NCBI RefSeq assembly: GCF_017921835.1
Contig: NZ_JAGEMN010000006.1
Location: 83,955-147,954, forward strand
Origin: Sporosarcina sp. 6E9
Lineage (GTDB): Bacteria; Bacillota; Bacilli; Bacillales_A; Planococcaceae
DNA: 64,000 nucleotides
Direction of reading: 5' to 3'
Numbering within the stretch: the stretch's first letter is position 1; each line of letters begins with the position of its first letter. The notes under the pieces were generated by a model, which saw only the letters and a program-made list of their open reading frames with translations, was not told the DNA's origin and searched no databases. A program made the translations under genes and the position numbers. Below, piece after piece: positions 24,761 to 34,029 of this stretch.

Positions 24761-25804
24761 ATGGCTTTGCTTGATAAAACAAATAAGCAAGACGTGAAAA
24801 GATATGATGATTTTGTTCGAAACTCAAAGTTTCGTTCGGTGACTCAAGATCGTTTATGGTCTGAAGTGAAGGACGATTGGGGAAATGAACATGTCTATTT
24901 AGAGAGAAACGGTGAAATTGTTGCTGCGCTTTCAATATTGATCAAGCGTCTACCCGGTGGATATTCGGTTCTTTATGCACCGAGGGGACCGGTTTGCGAT
25001 GTTTCAGATTTGGCACTCGTGGAAGAGCTGATAAAAGAAGCTGATATAGTCGCTAAAAAGTATAAAGCAATCATGTTAAAGTTCGATCCGGAAGTGTCGT
25101 ATTCGGATGAATTGTACAATTTATATAAAAATAACGGTTATAGTTTAATTTCAAAAGATGATGATCAAGACAAATTGATACAACCGAGATTAAATATGAT
25201 TCTTTATTTGGAAGATCATGATGAAGAGTCTATTATGATGAAGTTCTCGAAAAGATGTCGAAGCTCGATTCGCGGATCGGCTAGAAGAGGCGTAGAAGTT
25301 CGGTATTCACGTAGCGATGAGGACATAGAAATCCTTCACGATGCCTATATGACAATGGCTGCGCGGAATAAGATTTCAACTCGATCGGTTGAATACTTCA
25401 AACAAATCCGAGACTCTTTTGGCGAAGATTGCAGAATTTATATCGCAACGCATGAAGATGACATATTAGCAGCTGGTTTGACAATCAATTATTACGGGAA
25501 ACTATATTTCCTTTATGCAGGAAGCACAAATATAAAGCGCAACTTGAATCCGAATCACCTCATGAATTATGAGATGATAAAATGGGGGATTGAAACAGGG
25601 GCCGAGCAATATGATTTCGGCGGCGTTTTCGAGCTATCGAACAATGATGGTTTATATATGTTTAAAAAGAGTTTTTGTGATAAAGATGAGCCGGCTCAGT
25701 ACATTGGCGAGATAAATAAAGTTTATAAACCGTTTATGTACAATATACTAGAGTCTGTCGTACCTAAAATACAAAACTTGCGGAAGAAAATCAGTCGCAG
25801 GTAG
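24761..25804 (+). CDS. FemABX-type peptidoglycan bridge aminoacyltransferase
   Basis: This 347-residue protein starts at ATG 24761 after GGAGGG. Two tandem GNAT-like domains of the FemABX family are indicated by SVTQDRLWSEVKDDWG, LYAPRGPV, RPRLNMILYLED, KRCRSSIRGSARRGVEVRYS and the C-terminal YDFGGVF motif. The long coiled-coil insertion of staphylococcal FemA is absent, so it is the short FemX/MurM-like form. It uses aminoacyl-tRNA to attach Gly, Ala or another residue to the Lys of lipid II. It lies 50 bp after the ligase gene and 37 bp before the racemase gene on one strand. Confidence 0.85.
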   Translation: MALLDKTNKQDVKRYDDFVRNSKFRSVTQDRLWSEVKDDWGNEHVYLERNGEIVAALSILIKRLPGGYSVLYAPRGPVCDVSDLALVEELIKEADIVAKKYKAIMLKFDPEVSYSDELYNLYKNNGYSLISKDDDQDKLIQPRLNMILYLEDHDEESIMMKFSKRCRSSIRGSARRGVEVRYSRSDEDIEILHDAYMTMAARNKISTRSVEYFKQIRDSFGEDCRIYIATHEDDILAAGLTINYYGKLYFLYAGSTNIKRNLNPNHLMNYEMIKWGIETGAEQYDFGGVFELSNNDGLYMFKKSFCDKDEPAQYIGEINKVYKPFMYNILESVVPKIQNLRKKISRR

Positions 25805-25841
25805 TCGTTGGTGAAATCATAAAGTAAAGGTTTGAAGTGAT

Positions 25842-26537
25842 ATGAAAAAGAAAACTTTAGGCATTATCGGCGGTGTTGGTCCATTAGCGACGATGTATAT
25901 TGGCGAAATGCTTGTACGACTTACAGATGCCGACACAGATCAGGAACATATAAATATGGTCATCACCAATAATACGACGATTCCAGACCGAACGGCATTT
26001 ATTTTGGGTGAGAGTGCGGATGATCCTGTTCCGTATATTATTTCGGATGCGAATAAACTTCGCGTAGCTGAAGCCGAAGTATTAATCATGCCGTGCAATA
26101 CTGCGCATTCTTTTTACAATCAAATTCAAATGGAATCAGACTTGCCCATTATTAATATGATTGATGAAACAGCTGCGCGAGTGCAACAAATGAATGCGAA
26201 ACGTGTAGGAATACTTGCGACTACAGGGACAATTTCTTCTGGCGTTTATCAAGACGCGTGTGAAAAGTATGGGTTGACCCCAGTTTTGCCAGATGCTCAT
26301 ATCCAATCACTCGTCATGGCGCTCATTTATGACGATGTTAAAGCAGGAAAACCTGCGGATCGGGATAAATGGGAAGCAATTAGTCATGCGATGAAAGCAT
26401 TAGAATGTGATGTTCTAATACTCGGCTGTACGGAATTGTCAATCGTGCGTAAAGAACTTAAGCTTGAAGGATGCATCGATTCACTTCTTGTGCTTGCTGA
26501 AGTAGCAATCAAGACATGCGGTTATCAATTAAAGTAA
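25842..26537 (+). CDS. Aspartate/glutamate racemase
   Basis: This 231-residue PLP-independent racemase has two catalytic Cys, C85 in MPCNTAHSFY and a second near residue 197 in LGCTELSIV. The start GIIGGVGPLAT matches the Asp/Glu racemase family (RacD-like), in which length is about 230. It converts L-Asp or L-Glu to the D form. Being the third gene behind an ATP-grasp ligase and a FemABX transferase, it most likely supplies the D-amino acid for the cross-bridge. A hairpin terminator closes the operon. Confidence 0.88.
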   Translation: MKKKTLGIIGGVGPLATMYIGEMLVRLTDADTDQEHINMVITNNTTIPDRTAFILGESADDPVPYIISDANKLRVAEAEVLIMPCNTAHSFYNQIQMESDLPIINMIDETAARVQQMNAKRVGILATTGTISSGVYQDACEKYGLTPVLPDAHIQSLVMALIYDDVKAGKPADRDKWEAISHAMKALECDVLILGCTELSIVRKELKLEGCIDSLLVLAEVAIKTCGYQLK

Positions 26538-26542
26538 ACTAA

Positions 26543-26585
26543 AGCATTCAGAAGTGTGCGATGGCAACTTCTGAATGTTTTTTAA
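26543..26585 (+). terminator. Terminator of the cross-bridge operon
   Basis: GCATTCAGAAGT pairs with ACTTCTGAATGT around GTGCGATGGCA, followed by TTTTT. Confidence 0.85.
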
Positions 26586-26644
26586 ATGGATAGTTATATG
26601 GGCTATGATACACTTGAACGAACAGACAGAAAGTAGGGATAAAG

Positions 26645-27790
26645 ATGACTTTCGTAGAAAAAATGGACGATGTATTTAAAGATAAGTGGAAGTTTAAAAA
26701 TGAAATGCCTATCCAGAAAAAAATGATTCCAGAATTTCTTGCAGGAAAGGATATCGTTGCTCAATCTCCGACAGGCACGGGAAAAACGCTTGCCTACACG
26801 ATACCCCTTTTACATTTAGTGGACGGTAGCAAACAACAAACGCAAGGGCTAATTGTTGCGCCTTCACAAGAGTTGGCGATTCAAATCACAGATGTTATTC
26901 GGGAATGGATAGTAGGGACAAACATTACAGTGACACCTTTAATCGGCGGGGCAAATACTAAGCGCCAAATTGACCGATTAAAAAAGAAACCGACAATTGT
27001 CGTAGGCACGCCGGGTAGGCTTGCCGAGCTTATTCAGACAAAAAAGCTAAAGATATTCGAAGCGAAGCATATCATTCTGGATGAAGGCGATTTACTATTA
27101 TCGCGCGATCATCGCGTCAGTATAAAAAATATGATTAGTGGTGCAAACCCCGACCGTCAAGTGGTCGTTGTATCCGCTACGATTACCGATGAAATCGAAC
27201 GGGTTGCAAGTGAATTTATGAAAGAACCCCTACGTATTCATCTTGATGCGGAACATATGCCGAAACTGGGCACAATTACGCATTCATATATTAATACGAC
27301 TTTGCGAGATAAAACAGATCTTTTAAGGGGGCTTTCTCACCTGAAAGGTATGCAAGCGCTCGCTTTTGTGAATCACATTGACCAAGCAAGAGTGAAAGAT
27401 TTGAAGTTAAATTATAATAAGGCGCCAATTGTTGTTCTTCACTCTAATATGCGTTCAAATGATCGCCAAACCGCACTTGAACGTTTTCGGAAAGGGGACG
27501 CTTCAATTTTGATTGCTACGGATGTCGCTGCGCGTGGATTGGATATTGAAGGCCTCACACATGTTATCCACGTTGATACGCCGCATACAGTCGAACAGTA
27601 TGTGCATCGTTCCGGAAGAACTGGACGCGCGGGTGCAGACGGGGAAGTGCTATCCTTATTGACACCAGCCGAAGAGCGGGATTATCGCAAATTGACAAGA
27701 GGGATTCGTCCAGTTGAAAAGATTTGGCGGAATGGCCGACTGCAAGAAGTATCCTCAATACCTAGAAGACCCACAAATAGAAGGAAATAA
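26645..27790 (+). CDS. DEAD-box RNA helicase, YfmL-like
   Basis: This 381-residue minimal helicase core has no C-terminal extension. Motifs are SPTGTGKT (I), TPGRL (Ib), ILDEGDLL (II, with Gly in place of the usual Ala of DEAD), VSATI (III), ATDVAARGLD (V) and HRSGRTGRAG (VI). Length matches B. subtilis YfmL (~376), a DEAD-box helicase linked to ribosome assembly and cold growth. The motif II variant keeps both acidic residues, so activity is expected. It is monocistronic. Confidence 0.88.
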   Translation: MTFVEKMDDVFKDKWKFKNEMPIQKKMIPEFLAGKDIVAQSPTGTGKTLAYTIPLLHLVDGSKQQTQGLIVAPSQELAIQITDVIREWIVGTNITVTPLIGGANTKRQIDRLKKKPTIVVGTPGRLAELIQTKKLKIFEAKHIILDEGDLLLSRDHRVSIKNMISGANPDRQVVVVSATITDEIERVASEFMKEPLRIHLDAEHMPKLGTITHSYINTTLRDKTDLLRGLSHLKGMQALAFVNHIDQARVKDLKLNYNKAPIVVLHSNMRSNDRQTALERFRKGDASILIATDVAARGLDIEGLTHVIHVDTPHTVEQYVHRSGRTGRAGADGEVLSLLTPAEERDYRKLTRGIRPVEKIWRNGRLQEVSSIPRRPTNRRK

Positions 27791-27840
27791 AAAAAGTTGT
27801 CGATGAAATCCTCTGTTGAGGATTTATCGACAACTTTTTA
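27788..27840 (+). terminator. Terminator after the helicase gene
   Basis: AAAAGTTGTCGAT and AATCCTC pair with GAGGATT and ATCGACAACTTTT around TGTT, giving a long near-perfect stem with a T tail. Confidence 0.9.
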
Positions 27841-27885
27841 TGTTCTGCCGCGCGGGAGCTGCTTTAAAAAAACAGACGCCCATTA

Positions 27886-28671
<786 letters not shown>

Positions 28672-28696
28672 CTACACTATAGCATAAAAAACAATA

Positions 28697-28730
28697 TAAA
28701 AAAGCCTGCACACATTAATAATGTATGCAG
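28697..28730 (-). terminator. Terminator of the DUF4870 gene
   Basis: On the minus strand CTGCATACATT pairs with AATGTGTGCAG around ATT, followed by GCTTTTTTATATTG. Confidence 0.75.
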
Positions 28731-28750
28731 AAGAAATAGGAAAACGACTA

Positions 28751-29092
28751 CTATTTCAACAGTTTCACACCGTGATATACATTCCATACGATGACGATTA
28801 AAAATAGTGCAGAATAGATGAGTGTGAATATAAATGGTGCAAAACTCCAAAAGTCAAAACCGCCGCTCAGAATACTAGTTACTCTATTTTCGAAGGAAAA
28901 CATAGAAAGTGAAAAGATAATTATCCCAGCAATTAAAAGAATAACAGGAATCAGATGAGATATGAAAGCCCGTCTGGCATGATTTTTTACTTCTTGTTCA
29001 TCCGTAACCAAATAGATGACAAACGGCAGCAATAAAGGAAAGAAGAATACACTAAAATAGCATAAAGAACTTACTAGTTTTTGATTTGTCAT
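28751..29092 (-). CDS. DUF4870 family small membrane protein
   Basis: This 113-residue protein has three hydrophobic segments (~8-28, ~48-68, ~85-108). LSSLCYFSVFF-like opening residues, VTDEQEVKNHARRAFISHL between the first two segments and the length fit DUF4870 (Tic20-like) proteins. No catalytic residues are visible. Monocistronic, with a T-rich terminator. Confidence 0.75.
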   Translation of the reverse strand: MTNQKLVSSLCYFSVFFFPLLLPFVIYLVTDEQEVKNHARRAFISHLIPVILLIAGIIIFSLSMFSFENRVTSILSGGFDFWSFAPFIFTLIYSALFLIVIVWNVYHGVKLLK

Positions 29093-29175
29093 CGCTATCC
29101 TCCTTGAACGTATAAGGTCAGCTTGCTATAAAACACCATCTATTATACAATAGATTAGGAAAACTTAATAAGCTA

Positions 29176-29261
29176 AACCACAAGGGGAGCCGTTTCGGCT
29201 GAGATAAGACAACTCGTTTTGACCCTTCGAACCTGTAAGATTATTCTTGCGTAGGGATGTG
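29176..29261 (+). promoter_or_regulatory. TPP riboswitch (THI element)
   Basis: The aptamer shows the conserved AAGGGGAGC, GGCTGAGATAAGAC, GACCCTTCGAACCTG and TTGCGTAGGGATG blocks in order. It binds thiamine pyrophosphate. A terminator 50 bases downstream (29312-29347) gives a transcription-termination expression platform for the thiT gene. Confidence 0.95.
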
Positions 29262-29311
29262 GATGGAAACAGACCTTATTGAAAGACGTGCGTTTCGCTT
29301 CTTTCTTAATA

Positions 29312-29347
29312 GAGACGTCCCGTTCTATCCGGGATGTCTTTTTTTAT
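29312..29347 (+). terminator. Riboswitch-controlled terminator upstream of thiT
   Basis: AGACGTCCCG pairs with CGGGATGTCT (one G-T pair) around TTCTATC, followed by TTTTTTTATTT. It sits between the TPP aptamer and the thiT start and should form when TPP is bound. Confidence 0.85.
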
Positions 29348-29391
29348 TTCAATCCGGCATCCCTGCGACAACTAGTTGGGAGAAGATTATA

Positions 29392-29952
29392 TTGAACAGA
29401 GGTAGATTACAATTATTATTGGAAATCGCAATTTTAGGCGCGCTTTCATTCGTACTTGATCAGTTAACGGTCTTTCAAATGCCGCAAGGTGGATCTGTCA
29501 CACTATCAATGTTGCCAATCATTGTAATGGCATTTAGATGGGGCCTAGTTGGCGGTATGTTAACTGGATTTATAAGCGGATTGTTGCAATTAATAACAGG
29601 CGGTAAAGTGTTTCATTGGGCACAAGCGCTTCTTGATTATACATTAGCTTACACGCTAGTCGGAGTAGCCGCAATAACAGGAATTTGGTTAATGAGAAAC
29701 ATCGCGAAAAAGAACAAGGGCGGTATGACCGCCGCTATTATTACGGGAACAATCATTGGCGGGCTTCTTCGCTATCTAATCCATTTTATTGGCGGAATTG
29801 TCTTTTTCGGATCGTATGCACCCGAAGGTCAACCTGCATGGCTATATTCACTTCTTTATAACGGAAGCTATATGATTCCTTCCATCATCATTTGTGCGAT
29901 TGTAGCAGTGCTATTATTCACGACGGCTCCAAGATTATTAAAACGCACATAA
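29392..29952 (+). CDS. thiT: Thiamine transporter S component ThiT (ECF type)
   Basis: This protein has 186 residues from TTG 29392, preceded by GGAGAAG. Longer frames opening at ATG 29257 start inside the riboswitch and run through its terminator, so they are rejected. Six membrane helices are present; the ThiT signature includes LEIAILGALSFVLDQL, MPQGGSVTLSMLPIIVMAFRW and HYIGG-like RYLIHFIGGIVFFG with aromatic residues that line the thiamine site. It works with the energy-coupling EcfA/A'/T module encoded elsewhere. Control by TPP riboswitch confirms the substrate. Confidence 0.93.
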   Translation: MNRGRLQLLLEIAILGALSFVLDQLTVFQMPQGGSVTLSMLPIIVMAFRWGLVGGMLTGFISGLLQLITGGKVFHWAQALLDYTLAYTLVGVAAITGIWLMRNIAKKNKGGMTAAIITGTIIGGLLRYLIHFIGGIVFFGSYAPEGQPAWLYSLLYNGSYMIPSIIICAIVAVLLFTTAPRLLKRT

Positions 29953-29954
29953 AA

Positions 29955-29995
29955 AATAACCTTTCCTCCCAAAGTGGGCGGAAAGGTTATTTTTC
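29955..29995. terminator. Bidirectional terminator between thiT and the TspO-like gene
   Basis: AAATAACCTTTCC pairs with GGAAAGGTTATTT around TCCCAAAGTGGGC, with A and T runs on the two sides. It overlaps the last codons of the convergent gene. Confidence 0.85.
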
Positions 29996-30712
29996 TGATG
30001 GTTTTAATAAATAAAAGCTAGCTCCAATAACGGCCGTAAGGAAAAGGGCAGCTGTAGAAACAAAGAGCTCATCAAAACCGTTTTTCACTGCAATGCCGAT
30101 AAAAACCCATATGAATACCGCGTTAAAGGCAATATCACGATAATGATACAAAAAGTGAAGCGCAATTGCGGTTGAAACTGTCAAATAGATGACAGCCCAC
30201 AGTGAATTACTTAGCCCCCATCCGCTCCATTCATGAAAGGTGAGCAGATAATTTATGAGTTCGATTAAAGAGATGACGCTGCAGCCAAATAACAATGAAA
30301 TCGGAACTCTATCCCAAAAATGATTCTCTCTTTTTGGGTACGTAAAATAAAGAGCAGCAGTCAGCAGAAGCATTGATAGGATAACGATAAATTCTAAATT
30401 GAAAAATTCATAATGCCAAGAATAAATCATAATACTATTTAATAATGTGATGAAAATGAATAAAATGGCTCTAATGTTCAAGATTGCTTTATTATAATTG
30501 ACTTGGGTACGCCAAAAGTTATAAATCCAACCGCCGAGCAATATATAGATGAATACCCAAATAGCTAGTACATAGCTAGCGGGTGTAAATAGAATGGGTA
30601 ATCGATTCATGATTTCTGCTGCTGTTAAATTATTAAAAGGAATAGAAATTGAAATAACATAGACAGTAATCGTGAAAAGCAGTGATAACGCCATGGTGAT
30701 TATTCGCAACAT
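29987..30712 (-). CDS. TspO/MBR-related multi-helix membrane protein
   Basis: This 241-residue protein has about seven membrane helices. The segment LFTPASYVLAIWVFIYILLGGWIYNF near residue 40 resembles the Pro/Trp-rich first loop of tryptophan-rich sensory (TspO) proteins, but the protein is longer than TspO (~160). Its C-terminal helices contain WSGWGLSNSLWAVIYL. Substrate and function are unknown. Monocistronic. Confidence 0.68.
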   Translation of the reverse strand: MLRIITMALSLLFTITVYVISISIPFNNLTAAEIMNRLPILFTPASYVLAIWVFIYILLGGWIYNFWRTQVNYNKAILNIRAILFIFITLLNSIMIYSWHYEFFNLEFIVILSMLLLTAALYFTYPKRENHFWDRVPISLLFGCSVISLIELINYLLTFHEWSGWGLSNSLWAVIYLTVSTAIALHFLYHYRDIAFNAVFIWVFIGIAVKNGFDELFVSTAALFLTAVIGASFYLLKPSEK

Positions 30713-30822
30713 GTTAAAATCCTCCTAATAAATCAGTATACAGTTGAAAGCATGCCCGTGCGAATGTAATTATGAAACTTCTGTCACAAAAAGGATTCTT
30801 TTCGATTCTCGAAATTACATGG

Positions 30823-30828
30823 TATAAT
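30823..30828 (+). promoter_or_regulatory. Extended -10 promoter of the pepF-like gene
   Basis: TGGTATAAT (extended -10, TGnTATAAT) lies 47 bases upstream of the start codon; the -35 region is weak, as is common with extended -10 promoters. Confidence 0.5.
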
Positions 30829-30874
30829 AGAGAGGTATATTTAGAAAATTGGAAATGCCTAGGGAGGAACAAAA

Positions 30875-32677
30875 ATGAATGATGTGAAGTATTCTGAAGT
30901 ATGGGATTTAGATGTATTTTTTAAAGGTGGAAGCGAATCTGAAGAATTAAGAACACATCTAAATGGTGTCGACGAGTTACTTAATTCATTAGAAAAAGAA
31001 GCGGTTAAATTTAACGTTCCCGAATCAGTAGGAGCTGCACAGAATATTGTTAACCTAATTGAATCGATTAAAACCGTCGCGTTGAACTTATCGCAAGCAG
31101 GCGCAGTAATTGGATGTTTCATTGCGGCAGATACAACAGACAAAAAAGCGCTTTTATTGCAGGGTGAAACGAGTACGCTTGGTGCACGATTCTCGACTGC
31201 AATGTTGAAAATTCAACAAACACTTTCAAAATCGGACGATGCAGTTTGGAATAGCCTTATGGAGTCAGTTGAACTAAAAGAATTTGCATTTGTACTAACA
31301 GAGTGGCGCGAAGAGGTATCGTTAAAACTTTCGGAAGAGGAAGAAAGTTTAGTAACAGCACTAAGTGTTGACGGGTATCACGGATGGGGAAAATTGTATG
31401 ATCAACTCGTTGGCGATATTAAAATTACAATTGAAGTAGACGGAGAAGAAAAAGAATTATCCGTTGGCCAGGCAGCTAACTTAAGCGCTAACTCCGATGC
31501 AGACGTTCGTAAGCGTTCTTTCGAAGCATTGGAAGCTGCATGGGAAGAGAAAGAAGACTTCTTCGCAGCTACCTTAAATCATTTGGCCGGATTTAGACTA
31601 GCCGTTTATAAAAAGCGCGGATGGGACTCTGTTCTAAAAGAACCATTACTCACAAATCGAATGAGTGAAGATACGCTTGACGCAATGTGGGGAGCAATCG
31701 GTGCCAATAAAGCACCATTTGTTGACTATTTAAATGTGAAGGCAAAAATGCTTGGAACTGAAAAGATGAACTGGTACGACATCGATGCGCCTGTTACGGA
31801 ATCGACGATGGAATTATCCTACCAAGAAGGTGCAGAGTTTATCTTGAAACATTTCGGCGAGTTCGGACCGCAACTCGAGTCGTTTTCGAGAAAAGCTTTT
31901 GAAGATCGATGGATTGAAGCTGAAGATCGTCCGAACAAACGACCGGGCGGATTCTGTACGGGAATGCCGATGTCTGAGCAATCTCGTATCTTCATGACTT
32001 ATAGTGGCTCGATGTCGAATGTTGCGACACTTGCGCATGAACTAGGCCATGCGTTCCACTCGTACGCGCTCCGTCCGGTTCATTGGATGAACCGACGCTA
32101 TGCGATGGGCGTAGCTGAAACGGCTTCTACTTTCGCGGAAATGATTGTTGCAGACGCGGCAGTAAAAGCAGCAGAAACAAAAGATGAAAAAATAGCCTTA
32201 CTAGAAGATAAAATTCAACGAAGTGTAGCATTTTTCATGAATATTCATTCGCGCTTCTTATTTGAAACACGTTTTTATAAAGAGCGCGAAAAAGGAATTG
32301 TTTCAGCAAGCAGATTAAATGAGCTAATGGAAGAAGCACAAAGAGAAGCTTTCGGAGATGCACTAGATACCGTTCACCCGCATTTCTGGGCGTCAAAACT
32401 TCATTTTTACATTACAAGTGTTCCATTTTACAATTTCCCGTACACGTTTGGATACTTGTTCTCTCTAAGCATTTATGCGAAAGCGTTAGAAGAAGGCGCT
32501 GGTTTTGAGGATAAATATATCGCTTTGCTCCGTGATACAGCAGTCATGAGTGTTGAGGACCTTGCGATGAAACATCTAGCGGAAGACATTACAAAACAAG
32601 AATTCTGGGCTAAGGGCGTTGCACTATGCGTGAAAGACGTTGAGGACTTTCTTGAACTCACTACAAAAGAAGGTTGA
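30875..32677 (+). CDS. M3 family oligoendopeptidase (PepF-like)
   Basis: This 600-residue zinc metallopeptidase carries the HEXXH motif in LAHELGHAFHSYAL near residue 390, with the third ligand Glu in ETASTFAEM about 25 residues later. FCTGMPMSEQSRIFMTYSGS before it and YTFGYLFSLSIYAKAL after it are typical of the PepF branch. It degrades short peptides in the cytoplasm; no signal peptide is present. An AGGGAGG precedes the ATG. It ends 6 bp before the acetyltransferase gene, so the two are co-transcribed. Confidence 0.9.
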   Translation: MNDVKYSEVWDLDVFFKGGSESEELRTHLNGVDELLNSLEKEAVKFNVPESVGAAQNIVNLIESIKTVALNLSQAGAVIGCFIAADTTDKKALLLQGETSTLGARFSTAMLKIQQTLSKSDDAVWNSLMESVELKEFAFVLTEWREEVSLKLSEEEESLVTALSVDGYHGWGKLYDQLVGDIKITIEVDGEEKELSVGQAANLSANSDADVRKRSFEALEAAWEEKEDFFAATLNHLAGFRLAVYKKRGWDSVLKEPLLTNRMSEDTLDAMWGAIGANKAPFVDYLNVKAKMLGTEKMNWYDIDAPVTESTMELSYQEGAEFILKHFGEFGPQLESFSRKAFEDRWIEAEDRPNKRPGGFCTGMPMSEQSRIFMTYSGSMSNVATLAHELGHAFHSYALRPVHWMNRRYAMGVAETASTFAEMIVADAAVKAAETKDEKIALLEDKIQRSVAFFMNIHSRFLFETRFYKEREKGIVSASRLNELMEEAQREAFGDALDTVHPHFWASKLHFYITSVPFYNFPYTFGYLFSLSIYAKALEEGAGFEDKYIALLRDTAVMSVEDLAMKHLAEDITKQEFWAKGVALCVKDVEDFLELTTKEG

Positions 32678-32683
32678 TAAAAA

Positions 32684-33229
32684 ATGATTCTTCTCGAAGG
32701 TGAAAGTTGTTACTTGCGGATTTTAACTGAAGAGGATGCACCAAACTTCACGAAATTATTAAGTGCTAATAAAAGGTATTGGTCAATATTTGAACCGAGA
32801 CAAGAACCAGGATTTTACACTGTTGCAATCCAAAGAGATAAAATCAGAGAATCGCTTTTTCAGATGAGAGATCGAAGAGAATATAACTTCGGAATATTCA
32901 AAAGGGATACAAATCAATTAATTGGCCATATCTCGCTATACAGTATTAAACGACTTCCTTTTTCCAGTGGATTCATCGGCTACTCAATCGATGAAAGGCA
33001 TACTAGAAAGGGAATCGGGTCGGAAGCGGTTCGTCTTGTAACAGCATTCGCATTCGACCGGGTCGCGCTACATCGTGTCGAAGCTTATGTTTCCCCGCGA
33101 AATAAAGGTTCGATTACCGTTCTTGAAAGATCAGGCTATCAGCTTGAAGGATTATTACGACAAATCCTCTATATAAACGGTGTGTGGGAAGATCATTATA
33201 TGTATGCAATGATTGAGGACGACTTTTGA
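32684..33229 (+). CDS. GNAT N-acetyltransferase, RimJ/RimL type
   Basis: This 181-residue protein begins LEGESCYLRILTEEDAPNF, the usual RimJ/RimL opening. The acetyl-CoA loop lies in RHTRKGIGSEAV (R-K-G-I-G, as in the Q/RxxGxG motif), and HRVEAYVSPRNKGSITVLERSGY is the conserved C-terminal part. Substrates in this family range from ribosomal protein termini to amino-acid derivatives. Six bp behind pepF. Confidence 0.88.
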   Translation: MILLEGESCYLRILTEEDAPNFTKLLSANKRYWSIFEPRQEPGFYTVAIQRDKIRESLFQMRDRREYNFGIFKRDTNQLIGHISLYSIKRLPFSSGFIGYSIDERHTRKGIGSEAVRLVTAFAFDRVALHRVEAYVSPRNKGSITVLERSGYQLEGLLRQILYINGVWEDHYMYAMIEDDF

Positions 33230-33267
33230 AAGGGTAAGACCGCTTTGCGGAAACTAAAAGCAAAATT

Positions 33268-33305
33268 AAAAAGCCGATTCCGGTAAAAAGGAATCGGCTT
33301 TTGCT
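33268..33305. terminator. Bidirectional terminator
   Basis: AAAAGCCGATTCC pairs with GGAATCGGCTTTT around GGTAAAAA between the acetyltransferase gene and the convergent carbonic anhydrase gene. Confidence 0.88.
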
Positions 33306-33343
33306 TATTATTTTGTAGATTGCCCGGGAAATATGTCGAATAC

Positions 33344-33910
33344 CTAATTATTTTCATACCCGTCAATAATGGTATCCAATTCACCGGTTGTCGGGTTAAT
33401 AACCAATCCATGAATAGGAACTTTTGGATCCATCAATGGGTGATTTCGTACCTGTTCCACACTAGCTTTAACACTCTCGTTTACATCTTCGAATCCATGT
33501 AGCCATCCTTCCATATCAATGCCTGAATATTGAAGGGTTTTGAAAAGGCTTTTGTCGATTCCACGTTCAACCATATCTTCGATGATATGCTCAGTGTCAA
33601 TCGAATTCATCCCGCAGTCATGATGTCCGATGATAAATACTTCATCGGCTTGAAGTTCATAGACCGCAATAAGAATGCTACGCATGATTCCACCGAAAGG
33701 ATGCGTAACTACAGCGCCAGCACTTTTGATGATCTTGGCGTCGCCATTTTTTAGGTTCATTGATTTGAGTAGAAGTTCCGTAAGGCGTGTGTCCATGCAT
33801 GTTAAAATAACGATTCTTTTATCAGGGAATTTCGTTGTAGAATACTGTTCGTATTCTTTTTCATTCACAAACTGCTGATTATGTTCAAGTATTTCACCAA
33901 GAAGTGTCAT
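33344..33910 (-). CDS. Beta-class carbonic anhydrase
   Basis: This protein has 188 residues from ATG 33910, with GGGAG upstream; an ATG five codons earlier overlaps that site. Zinc ligands and the catalytic pair are visible in LTCMDTRLTELL (Cys, Asp-Arg dyad) and IIGHHDCGMN (His, Cys). AGAVVTHPFGGIMRSILIAV is the substrate-pocket segment. It interconverts CO2 and bicarbonate in the cytoplasm. Length fits the compact YtiB-like Bacillus forms. Monocistronic. Confidence 0.93.
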   Translation of the reverse strand: MTLLGEILEHNQQFVNEKEYEQYSTTKFPDKRIVILTCMDTRLTELLLKSMNLKNGDAKIIKSAGAVVTHPFGGIMRSILIAVYELQADEVFIIGHHDCGMNSIDTEHIIEDMVERGIDKSLFKTLQYSGIDMEGWLHGFEDVNESVKASVEQVRNHPLMDPKVPIHGLVINPTTGELDTIIDGYENN

Positions 33911-33991
33911 AGAAAAAGCTCCCATCTGTTTGGATTTCAGCCTCGGGCGGTTGCCTCCGGTTTCATTCTACCCATTGTACTGAAAAAAGGG

Positions 33992-34022
33992 GAAAAAGAA
34001 AAGAGCTGCCTATGCAGCTCTT
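33992..34022 (-). terminator. Terminator of the 46-aa ORF
   Basis: On the minus strand AAGAGCTGC pairs with GCAGCTCTT around ATAG, followed by TTCTTTTTCCCC, eight bases after the small gene. Confidence 0.82.
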
Positions 34023-34029
34023 AGTAATC

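Noticed and set aside
29257..29391. Extended thiT start at ATG 29257
   Set aside because: It lies inside the TPP aptamer and reads through the terminator; the extension has no family similarity and the TTG at 29392 has a ribosome-binding site.
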